DNA from: Nemopilema nomurai
Lineage: Eukaryota > Cnidaria > Scyphozoa > Rhizostomeae > Rhizostomatidae
NCBI GenBank assembly: GCA_003864495.1
Contig: ML133387.1
Span: 768,115 to 832,114, forward strand
Direction of reading: 5' to 3'
DNA: 64,000 nucleotides
Shown here: positions 1 through 10,868 of the stretch, in pieces
Numbering within the stretch: position 1 is the stretch's first letter
How the letters are laid out: every line of letters starts with the position of its first letter
Notes under the pieces: generated by a model
The model's input: only the letters and a program-made list of their open reading frames with translations
Databases searched by the model: none
Told to the model about the DNA's origin: nothing
Program-made: the position numbers and the translations under genes

Positions 1-819
1 CTCCTTGAAGCAGAGTTCAAGACATTCATGTGGCTCATGCCTCACCACCTTTCAATGTACAAAATTTTAGTCAGTTATAATGAATTAGAAGTTGAAACTT
101 TAAAACTATTTACTTGCTACCTAGTTATACAACTGGTCAGACCAGGAAACATAGGTTTTACTCCAGGTTGGAAAATATGCACAAAATGGCCTAGGAATTA
201 CAGCAAGTGAGAAAAACTAAAGGTGCAGGTGTGAGCTGCAAATAGAGTTGAAAAAGCTGCAAGAGTTGGCAAGTCACAAAAAGTAAAGAACAGAAATTTT
301 GTTTTCACATGAGAGAACTTTCATTTACCTGAGAGCAGCAAGCTTGAAAAAGTTATGAGGTTGCAAGTGAATGCAAGTTTCTAACTTGGAGTTTACTGAT
401 CCAAATCAGCTAAATCAGCAGCATAACTAGAGGAAAAGTTGAAGTTCAGATTTTTACCTGATTTACCTGATTAGATGTTGATGGACCATAGCATAGAGCA
501 CTGTGACCACCGGATCTTCAATTCCCAATTCAAACATTAAAAAGCATGGATTGTTGCCATGTCTCCGATCTCAATTCCTTTGTCAATGCGTTAATGCTGA
601 CCAATCATTCTTTTCTCAAAAAGGTATTCAAAATACCATCTGCCAACTATTCTTGGGTCAGAATTGGTTGTCCAAATATTTAACCAAAGTAGCTTCCTGC
701 TTGCCGAATCCAGACATCCGTAAATTGCTAATGGAAACATGTTTTTTTATAACCCATCAGCTTGGCACGGCCATTCAGGGAATTTACCCAATTAGGACCC
801 CGTGTTACCAAGGCTCCTT
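1..819. other. Left flank with no recognised gene
   Basis: I see nothing I can name here. A 141-codon plus-strand frame at 503-928 lies partly opposite the integrase-family fragment that follows and has no recognisable motif, so I treat it as chance. The stretch is AT-rich and single-copy within the window. Confidence 0.5.
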
Positions 820-1187
820 TGACTCTCTTTCTTCTTTTATTAGAGTTAGGGCCCGGTTTTTAAGCCAATCTGGATCAAGGTCATACATCATGTCCTATAC
901 AGCATCTCGAGGAACATTCAATTTGTGAACCTGTCTTATTTCTCCATGAAGAGCTCGATAACCCAAACTCGCAAGTCATCAACTGAAACATCGTTGTCGT
1001 AACGCCTTATTCCAAAATGTCTGTCTAACGTGCATAAACTCCATGCATATTGTTGGTAATCTCGTATCACGAAATCCCGGATTTCCTGTCTATTTAGTCC
1101 TTGACTGATGTTTTGCTCTAGGTCCTTTCGAAGATCTTCATTTTCTTTCCAGCTATCGTTGCGAACAGTCAATGCCCTCGACGCCAT
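820..1187 (-). pseudogene. Broken N-terminal fragment of an integrase-core repeat family protein
   Basis: An ATG-initiated minus-strand frame of 83 codons (1,187 down to 936) contains TLDRHFGIRRYDNDVSVDD. After a frame change near 950 the homology resumes with EIRQVHKLNVPRDAV, one in-frame stop, then DMMYDLDPDWLKNRA, ending near 820-850. From memory, this order (a helix-turn-helix-like start, a 'TLDRRL..F' motif, 'LNVPRD.VY..MYDLDPEGL') is the N-terminal part of a family of several hundred residues that carries an integrase catalytic core and is highly repeated in corals, Hydra and fish. The catalytic core is absent here. The frameshift, the stop and the missing C-terminal part make it a pseudogene. 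The family name is recalled and not checked; the fact of a broken coding fragment is firmer. Confidence 0.6.
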
Positions 1188-2831
1188 GTTTGTTTGTTTG
1201 TTTTTCCATAGTCGGTTTTTCCCGCCAAAAGTAAGTTAGTAAGTGGCGAAACGCATTATGGTATACTGTGGCAAAGCTCGGCTTGCGGAAACGCAAGTAA
1301 AAATGCCAAAGTAAAACGAAATCAAATTTTTGCCAAATAAAAAATGCAAAGAAAATTATTTCAAGATCAAAATAACTTAAAAATTTATTCAAAGTAACAG
1401 AAAAAATTTCTTATGGAAACGAAATAAAAACAAAACAAAAACAAATAATCAATAGGAAAACAAACAAAAGCAAAAAATCAGTATAGAAAATGAAAAAAAT
1501 TATTCACAATTATAATGATTCAAGATAAATTCTTTGAAGCAAACCTCGGCCACCATAGAGTAAATCCCACTCAGCGTGGCTTTGGGGCAAGTTCTTTTGC
1601 TACGAAACCTACCTGAGGATTTGGAATAACATTTTAACAGTCTCCAGACAAAACTGTCTGCGAAAATGCCTTAAACGATTCAAACAACAAACAAATATCG
1701 AAGATAATTGCGTTGTTTCATGCTTGATGTTGATATTAGTGTTGATAAAACAAGAACCAACTCAAGTCAGGTTTAAAAAATTGCCACGTGTTAGAGTTAT
1801 GTTCCATAATTCTTGAAAAATTTCTGGCCACATCGGACCTGCCGCCGGTTTTATTGATGATTCGATTTGTTGTTGCTGCAACCATCAGCCATGTGCTCAT
1901 GGTGGGATAAAGCTTTAGGTTGATCGGGCCACTTTCTATCTAATATAATACAATTGAACAGAAACTGAAAACTGACATGTCATAACTTTGTCATGTAAAA
2001 TGATCAAATATGTTAATCGATCATATCTGAAAAACGACATCATGCCTTACGCTGTTTTTTATCGATTCATCTCTATGATGCATCGAAAAAGTTGGCATGG
2101 GTCAGTATACTGGGAAAAAAGGCAGAGATTTGCATATTGAACCTAAAATCGTCACACTTTCGAATTATCGCTCAACTTGACGGGTAGGTTTTAATGGCAA
2201 ATTTTTAACGAAGTGTGTTAAATTATCTAAATGTCAATATCATACTAGCAAACTTATAACATAATTTAGGTTTGTCTTAAAATTTTTGAGTCATTTGGTA
2301 TTTTCCTTGCCAGAGGTAAAATGAAATGTAAAAAGCAGAGGTAAAAAGCAAAAATAAAATTTAGGTGGATATCGTGAATCCCAGGATGCCACAATGTGAA
2401 TTTTTCATACATTAAAGGCAAAAAATTTCGGACACAATATTATGGGACAAAATATTTTCGGACGTTTTTCAAAGTTATTCTTGATGTTGCCAGAGAAATT
2501 TCGGGCGAATGAAAAGAACCATGTATTCAGCTATTTTCGGTGCTTTGAAAACATACCTTAAGGCTAGCTCTTTCAAGTTCGTTTAAACGGTTCATTACTG
2601 TTTATAAGTGTTTAAATTGGTCCTCATAAGGAACTCAAATTTTGGCAATGGGAATAGTGCCTCCCATTTTAAAGGCCTTAATGATCATTTGTCGATTGTT
2701 TGCATGTGATCGTAAGAGCTGATCAAATAACGTGCATGTAATTTATGGGGGGGGGGGGGGGTGGTGCAGGACCAGTGGTTTGCCGACAAAATGAGTGTGG
2801 CAATTGATATGGGTGTCTCCTTAAACGGGGC
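1188..2831. other. AT-rich stretch with no recognised gene
   Basis: It holds a (TTTG)n-like microsatellite at about 1,192-1,206, an A-rich tract at about 1,380-1,500 built of AAAC and AAAAC units, and a run of 15 G at 2,747-2,761. No frame longer than 80 codons has any recognisable motif. Confidence 0.6.
2747..2761 (+). repeat. G homopolymer (15 nt)
   Basis: There are fifteen consecutive G. Such runs often mark repeat ends in cnidarian DNA and are error-prone in sequencing, so the length is uncertain. Confidence 0.85.
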
Positions 2832-3082
2832 TACCGTAAATCCTCGAATTAGTCCCCTGGGGGCTTATCTATTTTTCACATTTTTAGATGTTAATTTAAT
2901 ATGATGATATTAACAAAAATATAATTTGTTTGCGTTAATTCACTAAAACGCTAAAGGCAACCTCAGGTGCCAAAAATCAACAAATTGAGATGGGTTTATT
3001 CGGGGGGAATTTTTAGTTCTAGGGTAGGGGCTTATTCTAGGGGGGGCTTTATCGAGGGGGGGCAATTCGAGGATTTACTGTA
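2832..3082. mobile_element. MITE-like element with inverted termini, TA flanks
   Basis: The left end reads TACCGTAAATCCTCGAATT (2,832-2,850). The right end, reverse-complemented, reads TACAGTAAATCCTCGAATT (3,082-3,064). The inverted repeats are therefore 18 of 19 identical over the ends, then continue as C-rich on the left (AGTCCCC) and G-rich on the right. TA at both outer edges fits the TA target duplication of Tc1/mariner-like elements. The interior of about 200 bp has no coding capacity and has a second internal pair of G-rich 'GGGGCTTAT' motifs. The call is a non-autonomous DNA transposon; the superfamily is inference from the TA ends. Confidence 0.75.
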
Positions 3083-4136
3083 ATTATTATTGATAAAATT
3101 TGCAAAATTTATTCTCAGGAAAATTAAGTTTGCAGGTGATTACAAAAAAGAAGAAAAATATCTATGTAACTGTTAGTATGTATGGTTTTTTATTGTTTAA
3201 TGTTCAGCACTTAATTCTTCTATGTTTCAGTTTTGCCCGGCAAACTGCAACTGCATATATGTTAATTGCGTCGCGTAGATCCTTTTCCCATGACATTAGC
3301 ATAAGCGAGTTTAAGCTGTCATCAGTCATTGTCGTTCGCAATTAGGTTTTCAGCAATTTCACTTCAAACTGCTCTTTGTGACTTTGTCGTCACCATTTGA
3401 GCCATCGTCAATCTGCCTCTGCCCTTCTGATTAAGTTTCCTAATAAAAAGATTGGCTAAAATAGACTCGAAGATGGTTTTAATGCGCAGTTCTTCTGTTT
3501 TTATTTGTTTGAATAAAAGCGTTACACGGCATTCACAATATACCAACGAGAGGGCGATTTGGCAACTGCCCCCACAGTCCCCAGTAACCTGCCGTCATTC
3601 AAAAATGAGCTAGTGTCTTCCTCTTTCTATAAACAAAGACTTGCCTCCTCCAGAGGATGTAAAAGCATCCGTTTTTCCATTGTTTATTCACTTGTTTAAA
3701 ATTCAAAATATCATGAAGCTGCAATAAAAAAAATGGCCATACCTGGTCGTGTTTGCTTGTATTTGTACTTGCATCGGCAATGTCATTCTGCTTTTATCGA
3801 GCATATCGAAACATCGTTACATCGAAAATAGATTCTTTGGCGCCGTAAGTTTCATATGGAATGCCTTTCTTGTTTCATATGGAATGCAAGTCTTTATGAT
3901 TAGATAATCATCGTCAAATGTTTTATTATTGCCATGTACACGACATTTCAATTTAGTTCTTTTTCTCGGGTTCGCAGAAACTGTTTCGATCATTTTGTTA
4001 ATCACACGCGATTAATACAGAGAGAAGGTGGTTACTTAGCACAGTATGATATGATACCTACAATGCCTGCCAGAAGTCCTTGGAACACCTCAGTATTTTG
4101 TCTGGTATTCATTTCTTTGACACGCAACTAGATGTT
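3083..4136. other. Stretch with no recognised gene
   Basis: Only short frames without motifs are present (for example 3,100-3,345 on plus, 3,364-3,546 on minus). I see no repeat structure. Confidence 0.5.
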
Positions 4137-4272
4137 AATTCCCCTGCTCCCCCCTAAAACAATGTTGGTAACAAAGTATAGCATCTAGTCAATCTGGGGG
4201 GAAAAGTTTGGTGTAAAATTTACGCTTCTTTTAGCAGCAGGACATTGTTCTTAGGGGGGGAGGGGGATGAAT
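4137..4272. mobile_element. Short inverted-repeat element (MITE-like)
   Basis: The left end at 4,137-4,164 (AATTCCCCTGCTCCCCCC, then TAAAACAATG) matches the reverse complement of 4,243-4,272 (ATTCATCCCCCTCCCCCCC, then TAAGAACAATG) with small gaps. That gives imperfect inverted termini of about 28-30 bp around a core of about 80 bp. There is no coding capacity. I could not define a target-site duplication, so it could also be an ordinary long hairpin. Confidence 0.55.
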
Positions 4273-6762
4273 GAACGTGAGTCAAAAAATTGTCGTAAGT
4301 GTGCTAACAATTTTTGGCAGGTTGTGACATTTGTACGCGGTTACATTTTTAGAGACGACAAATAAATAAAATTTCAAGGAAGTTCCAAGAATGGCAGTAA
4401 CGTTAAAAGAAATTAACTACCCACACCACACCACACCTGAAAAAGATTTGCAATGTGAACTGAAACACATCCTCACAATTACGCGTTGCCCGTTTTCAAG
4501 AAGTTGCCGACAAAATTTCAATTTTCGAAGATTTGCCGACAAGGTTTCGGTCTGGGGGTGTCACCCCCCAACCCCCCCCCCCATAGCGACGGCCTTGCGT
4601 AAAACGGTTTAATTTTATTCTATAAGAAACCTAGCTCAGGCCCTACTAGCAGAAGTTTCTTAAATATTCTACTGTTTTCTTTTGTAAATGAAAAAAATAG
4701 AACAAAATAATCCTTTGTAACTTGCCCTAAATTCTACTAGCAGGTTTGTAAAAAAGAAAATACACATTTTAAAAACAAAAATACACTGTTTAAGCAAAGA
4801 AAATGCCTTGCTATATTTCTCCGCGTTGCCAAAATTATAAAAATTTCGGATGACAAAAAAATTTTGAACGTTAAAATTTTCGGAGCGCATCAAATGTCCG
4901 AAAATACTAACGACCGAAATGTTTTGCCTTTAATGTATGCACTGGTAAATGCTTGGAATTTTTGTAAAAAAACTACCTTACATACAGGAAAATAGGCAAA
5001 TTCTTGAAAATTTGCTTTTAAGCTGCGTAAGGTTTTGCCCACCTCCGTGCCTAGGCCGCTCACAGGATAAAACCCTTTTTGGTTCTGCCACGAACATCAC
5101 AACAGTTTTGCATCTTGTTGGTGTATGTGTAACTCTTGCAATAAAAACCAAGCAAAAAGCTTGAAAAAGTGAGACATCATGCGTTCCAAGTTTAATAAAG
5201 TTGTGGCCTAACTCACACGTGTTGCTAAACAGCTGCCCGATTTCATTTTTCGCGAGAAAGCAAAGTCACGTGCCCAGTAAAAACTTTTTTGTCATATGTT
5301 GAGAAATTTCTTCATTTTCAAGTCGTCGTACATCATTCTTTCACAGCCGCGCATCTCCATAATTTTGTGATAGAGTTCGGGGAAATGAGCGTAGTATTAA
5401 AAGCGCTCCGGCGCAGCAACCTCAATTGCAGCTTGCCTCACAACTTCTCCATATCTGCTGTATTTGTTAAGCGTTGCTGAGGTTATGGCGCGTTTCAGTT
5501 GTTTTCAAATACACCTTCCGAACTATAACTAAGATAATGCATAAAATTTGAAGAATTACTGAAAAATTTGAGAGATTTGAATGGTTTTAAGGTCAAAGGA
5601 AGATTTTCATAGATTTTCGAATTTAAAAAGGATTTTGCGGATTTGCGAAATTTTTTCTTGATTTTCAGAGGGGGTGTACAAGAATTTTTGAAGTGAAATG
5701 CCCCCTCGTATCAAACCAATACTCCTTGACCTATGGCGAAGGACTTGGGATCGCTCCACTTAAACTGGTAGCACCTACGAGACTGGGTTGAACTGACTCA
5801 TTACCATGTTAGGACCTCAAAGACAGGCTATTTTTCAAAGTAAAAAATTATAACTCTGTTTGTTTAAAAAAATACAAAGGCTCAGCTTGTCAGAAAACTA
5901 GGAAAAAAGCTGTAATACCAACCGCAGCCTTTATGCAGCGGGCGTTGTCCAACGCCTGTATTTCTAATATCCTGAATCTAATATTCTAATATCCTAATAT
6001 CACCACTGACATACATTTTTATTTTAGTTACATTTACTTATCATATACCAATCTGATTACAATCGATTAACAAGCTGAAATACAACAGAGTACAAAGTGA
6101 AGTGGCAGCAGTACATTACAAACATGATATAGAGATGATATCATATAGACTGATTACCAGCTCCATATCTGTTGACAACTCGAAGACACAGCTTTAGGGA
6201 AAAAAAGCAGCAACAAAAGTGCAACCCAAACAAAATTTCAAAATTTGACCGTAAAAATACTAGCAGTGAAATATTTGCCTCACAAAATCCGCCATTTTGA
6301 AGATTGGGGGGGGGGGGGGGGGAGGATAGCACCGCCCATACCTAGCAGTTTCGCTCCTGAAGGTTATGATGAAACAAATCATGCGCTATAGGGTATGATA
6401 CTATAGTATGATAAAGATACTACTTCACTGCAACCGGAAGTTAGAAAGGGCTATCTATTGAGCCATAGTTTTGGCTTTCAGAGGAAAAGGCAAATGACGC
6501 ACCAGCAACATGCAGTCGTTTTTAGGGTTGAATATAATAAATAATAACCTTAACAAAAAATAAAAAACAATTCCCCAAGCTTACATTATGGGACATGTGA
6601 AATTCACCGGGCTATGACTACGGCAAAGTAAGCACGTCAAATGTACGTATTTGATTCTGCGACAATGAAGTACCAAAGTAACACTAAAACCAACAATAAA
6701 CGCAAAGCATTAATTCATTGATGTCCATTTCGTTCTACTTGCAATCCTGCTCTCCTCTCGTG
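4273..6762. other. Stretch with no recognised gene
   Basis: It contains a GC-rich palindromic patch (GGGGGTGTCACCCCC then a C run, 4,554-4,582), a degenerate TCTAATATCC-type tandem at about 5,955-6,000, and a 17-nt G run at 6,306-6,322. The 63-codon frame at 5,289-5,480 has no motif I recognise. Some of this could be intron or UTR of a gene outside the window. Confidence 0.5.
6306..6322 (+). repeat. G homopolymer (17 nt)
   Basis: There are seventeen consecutive G followed by AGGATAGCACCGCCC. It is a low-complexity tract of uncertain true length. Confidence 0.85.
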
Positions 6763-7607
6763 GTTATTGGCCCCGAAACGCAGACGGAATGGTTTTAGTT
6801 TTGTGGTTCTAGTACTTTCAAGTACAAAAGGCGTTAGCAGGACAATTTTTGTTCTAGAAATTTATTGAAATCAGCAACGACGAAGATAAACAATTAGGAA
6901 TGTTCTTTTTAACGGCGAATGATATGCCTCACGATCGCTGCATTAGTATAACAGTTTTAAAATGTCTTCCATGTCTCCTGCAAAGAAGGGAGCATGGAAA
7001 CATGTCTTCAAAACGCGAATTTCAGGGCCCATAATTAGCCCAATTATATGCAACTATCTTGAGAATCTTGTCCATGCTCGGCTCCCTTCAAGATTCAAAA
7101 CCAGAACGGAATATTTCCAAATCATTTGGAGCACTATCTATCTCCTGACAGAAACATGGGGTCCAACAGACTTGTATCTACGGCGAACAAATAGAAAACC
7201 AGATGCAAAAACACAAAAGACGATATAAATACTTCAAATAAATTTACGATCAAGGGTAAAATATGTTTTGAATGGTTTAAAGACCGTAGAGATTCCCCGA
7301 GCCCAATACTATACTAAACAATACTATACTATACTATAGTTCGAGGTTCAGTTTCTAAATTTATTCGTAGTAGTAACCATTTTAGCGCATTTTGACCTGC
7401 ATCCAACATAAATCAAAAAAGACTTTAAAACTCACGTTGATAAAGATGAAATCCTAACAAGGAATAAAAGTTAATCTCTGTTGACATCTACGAACTTCAA
7501 TTCCAACACATCGAGAATAACATCAAAAATAAGACTGCACTTTAAAGCTCACCTTAACTCGCCAAAGACTGATCAATTGAGATTGCCTTTTTCATGCCAT
7601 TTTCATG
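6763..7607 (+). repeat. Leader segment L0 of the macro-repeat (divergent copy)
   Basis: It is homologous to 17,150-18,004, 33,587-34,440 and 51,623-52,474. From 6,763 to about 7,057 it differs from L1 at many positions with several indels. From about 7,058 (CTTGAGAATCTTGTCCATGC) onward it is nearly identical to L1. It contains an (ACTAT)n microsatellite at about 7,303-7,338. The last 160 bp (about 7,440-7,600) is a diverged copy of the right half of the 468-bp sub-repeat: it shares GATGAAATCCTAACAA and, in the same frame, NSPKTDQ where the sub-repeat has NSPRTDR. The 88-codon frame at 6,962-7,228 is not conserved in the other leaders, so I do not call it a gene. Confidence 0.8.
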
Positions 7608-9040
7608 AAAAACTGTCAAAAGGACAACATAAGATGGCAGTTTTGAGAAGGACCGAATAACCTACGATGAGAAAGATGGGCAGGCTGAAACTGAGACATT
7701 AGAGGATCGTTGATAGGTTTACGGACAAGCTAGGCTAGGAAAAACTTGTAGATAAACATTAAAGAAAAAGTCTTGCGTTGCTTTCAGTACATATTCGGAA
7801 GAAACAAGGACATTATATTTTGAAAAAAGAAGCTGACTCTTTTGGTTGGATGAAAGAGCAAAAACAACCGACAAAGTCACGGGAAGCGCACCTAAATTAT
7901 GTAGGACGAGAGAAAAAGAGAGAAATGCCACAAGATAAACAAAATAATTGTTTCAGGCCACAAATCAACCCATCCAACCACTTCCAAATCGACCAAAAAG
8001 CATACAAAATGCGAAAATGTTTTAAGGATAATGAAGATGTTAAGGGCTATGGAAAGGTAATGAAGATGATGATCAAGATGACGATGAAGATTAGGTTATG
8101 ATGAAGATGATGATCAACATGATGAAGATGAAATCCTAACAATTACAAAACGAGGAGAGAGAAATAGAATGAAACAATGTTTATATCAACGAACTTACAA
8201 TTCAAAAAGAATAACCTCAAAACCAAGACTGTACTACGACCATCACCTAACTCGCCAAGGACCGACCGACCAAAAATAACTCTTTTATACATCCTAGTAA
8301 GCCATCCTTGAGTTGTCAGCCCTTCAAATGTTCTATGCAGTAAAAAACAAAGATGATTATCAAGCAACAACCTTGAGAGCTTAAACGATTTTCAAATAAA
8401 AGCTCAAAACTTTAAAACTCTCAGTATCAGATCAATATAATGATGTAAGAGATGGTAAGAATCCAGTGTGGAACAGCTGTGAAAGGGCCATGAATGCTCT
8501 TCTCAAACTAGCATCAGTATGCCCAAAGGTGTAAAAAAGAAACGATAAACGAGGACAGGTGGATAGTAGAATCTAACGAAAGGATAGGAGAAGAATATGC
8601 AACGGACACGTGATGACAATCTTCGACGAAGAGATTAAATGAAATGAGAATACTAAGGATGAAATTGTACGAGGACTCATTGAGTAGGTCGTTGGAGAGT
8701 ATAAATTAAAAGCAATTAAAAAGATGAAACAGGGAAAGTAGCTGGGCCCTCGAATATAGATCTAGAACTCAAAACTGCTAGTGCGAAGATTTGGGTTTAA
8801 ATAAAAATTAAACACTTTCATCAAACGTTTACTCACAAAGCGATGGGATGTTTCTTTTACATAGGTGAAAGGCTTACTGTTAGCGGCTGTTGTAAAACGG
8901 CAGTGCATGCAAGAGCAACTACTCGATTGCAATACTTCAGGTAATGTTGTAAACCATTGACTGGAACAATGTTAACATTGAAGGTGAAATCTCATCGAAT
9001 TATAGGAGCTGTGTAACGGAAAGGATTTTACAGGCCAGTG
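7608..9040 (+). repeat. Array 0: single unit, full-length (terminal) type, sub-repeat A only
   Basis: This is the only unit between leader L0 and block 1. It holds one type A sub-repeat (about 7,860-8,320) and no B. It keeps the stretch of about 45 bp near 8,832-8,880 that all internal units of the larger arrays have lost. It is the most diverged unit overall, for example in the 5' part 7,608-7,900. Confidence 0.85.
7860..8325 (+). repeat. 468-bp sub-repeat, type A, divergent founder-like copy
   Basis: It contains a frame with CFRPQINPSNHFQ, followed by GAT/GAA-rich sequence and then, one frame over, GYDEDDDQHDEDE and an open stretch to about 8,310. The split of the acidic tract across two frames, also seen in the array copies, argues against present-day coding. 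Confidence 0.7.
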
Positions 9041-9200
9041 AAACACTGTAAAAAGGATAACATAAGATGGTAGTTTTGTGAGGGACCGAAAAAACCTATG
9101 GTTAGAGAGATGGGCAAGCTGAAACTGAGACACAAGTGGATTACTCATGTGTTGATGGACATGACAGTCTTGAAAGAAATGGTAAATAGGAAAGCAAAAC
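8700..9200 (+). pseudogene. Decayed non-LTR retrotransposon reverse transcriptase (array 0 / block 1)
   Basis: At about 8,709-8,790, KAIKKMKQGK and then, after a 1-nt frame change, AGPSNIDLELKTASA matches the start of non-LTR retrotransposon RT domains ('..KKMKNGKAAGPDGI..ELLK'). At 8,851-9,015, FYIGERLTVSGCC, AVHAR, YFR and LTLKVKSHRI align in order with the 'FCYLGDML...GGC..AV..R....KFR...P.LT......LKVKG' region near the end of such RTs. GKLKLRHKWITHVLMDM at 9,112-9,162 resembles the 'GRPKLRW.D.V..DM' tail. The catalytic centre between these parts is deleted, and stops and frameshifts are frequent. I am confident of a LINE origin and less sure of the clade. Confidence 0.7.
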
Positions 9201-9483
9201 AAAAATGCATTGAGTAGCTTTCAGTACATATTTAGGACACAGAAGGATGTCAGGTTTCTCATAACTATCCATCAGCAAGAATCAATCCACTGCTTTCTAA
9301 GGTGGGTCAGCTATATATATTTCCTTTACCTTTTAAAAACGAGTGTTTGTTTGAACTGTAAGCAACAGAAACCATGCAACAAAATGAAGTCGTTTATTAT
9401 CAATGGACCAATAATTGGCGTTTGAAAGTTTTCCGGTAAATCAGCATGAGCGATTGCATGCCATTTCCAGTAAGGCCTGCTTG

Positions 9484-9650
9484 AAGTGAATCAACCCAGC
9501 CATTTCCAACTCAACAAAACAGTATAAAAACTGCAAGGTGATGACGAAGATGATGAAGATTATGATCAAGATGGCGATGAGGATTGTGATGAAGAAGTTG
9601 ATCTTGAAACTGAACAACAACAAAACAATGATAAGATGAAAGGAACGTGA
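9484..9650 (+). pseudogene. Acidic-tract relic related to the 468-bp sub-repeat (block 1)
   Basis: The frame reads NQPSHFQLNKTV, a stop at 9,525-9,527, then KLQGDDEDDEDYDQDGDEDC and a polar tail ending at 9,648-9,650. The order matches sub-repeat B (INPSNNYQLDQTVYKLQ followed by DDDEDDEDDEDF), so this is a third, more diverged version (type C). Ile/Val-rich minus-strand frames over the same stretch are shadows of the GAT/GAA repeats. No start codon or upstream exon is recognisable. Confidence 0.5.
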
Positions 9651-9828
9651 ACTTCTGGCTATGTCCACAAAGTTTACATTCATCTGGTCTTCAAACTCAC
9701 ATTGATTGGTCAAAAACTGGTCCCCCACAACTTAGATTGGAACTGTTATGATGTTTTTCCCTTGAAATGTCAGCACACTCATCCATCTCTGCTGTAAGAA
9801 AATAAAAACACTTGAGGAAGGAAAGTCT

Positions 9829-9887
9829 TTCAGTTCTGTAGTAATTCAGTTCTGTAGCAATTCAGTTCTGTAGCAATTCAGTTCTTT
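9829..9887 (+). repeat. 16-bp minisatellite (block 1)
   Basis: The unit CAGTTCTGTAGYAATT is repeated about 3.5 times. The same array is present in blocks 2 and 3. Confidence 0.9.
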
Positions 9888-10792
9888 TCTCTTAGAGTGT
9901 AAAAGGGCAACCAAAGTTTCCTAAAAGTTGCTCTCTAGTTTAACCAATGAAACAAAAAAACATGTACAGTAAAAACTGGAAGAGAGAAAGAAGAGTGACT
10001 GCTGTAAACAAAACTTTCACCTACTGGATAATTGACATTAAGTCTTAGTCTTTGAAACTCATCTTCACTGTTTAAAGACTGATCTAGTGTCACAAATCCC
10101 TGCATCCTTTTATCTTAACAGTTCATGGCAAGGTAGGGCTTGAAAAACAAACATTGTCTCATGGAAGAAACGCAAAAGTTGTTATGAAGCCAAAACCTTC
10201 CAATTTTTGCTGCAACTTTAACACAATAAAGATTTCTTGAATGGCATTCTTAATTCTTTGCATACACAAAAAGTATGAACCTTAAGCAATGTAAAATTAC
10301 ATGCTTTAAAAGATAAGCAATCCCTCATGCCTTTCCTCTGAGGCATTCAAAGCCCCCGGAAAAGGTTTTTGGCATTGATTTAAAATGTTTACATTGAACC
10401 ATTTGAATAATATGTGTTTGGCCATTAAAATTATACATTGAAGGTATTCACATTGTTTATCAATGTTTGCATCAATGGTTTCAGCCCTTCATTCTCCCTT
10501 AATGCAGGTTCTCTTGGGTATATTCCTAAGTAAGCACACAAAAAGAATTCCTGTATTGATAAGCACCTTTTTATTTTAGGAACTTCTATGTGTCTTCGCA
10601 TTCTGTAAAGTAAAGTATCATTTGTACTTGTATATATATTGGTTTCTACCTAGCATCTGAAGGCAGTTTTTAGGGCACTGAGAAGCCTTATGCTTATTTA
10701 GCAGTGTCCTTGTCCTTTTTCCTATATTGACCACACCTTTTGGTTCCTCATGCCCGGAATTAAAGAGAGGTGGTGACTTTCTGTGAAAGTCA

Positions 10793-10868
10793 GGTCATGC
10801 CAAGGACTCAAAACACAAACCTTTGGGTCTGTAGTCAGTGCCTCTAAAAACTGAGCCATCATGTCTAG
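10793..10868 (-). mobile_element. Worn tRNA-like SINE head (block 1)
   Basis: On the minus strand, GATGGCTCAGTTTTTAGAGG resembles a pol III A box and GTTTTGAGTCC resembles a B box, about 35 nt apart, which is a tRNA-like layout. The acceptor stem no longer pairs. It is followed by GGCATGACCTGACTTTCACA. All three complete blocks carry it, so it predates block copying. Confidence 0.4.

Noticed and set aside
6962..7228. 88-codon plus-strand frame in leader L0
   Set aside because: The homologous leaders L1-L3 have stops and indels in this frame, and no domain is visible.
9441..9728. 95-codon minus-strand frame with an Ile-rich, membrane-like stretch
   Set aside because: The hydrophobic run is the reverse complement of GAT/GAA repeats, and the plus-strand acidic frame explains the composition.
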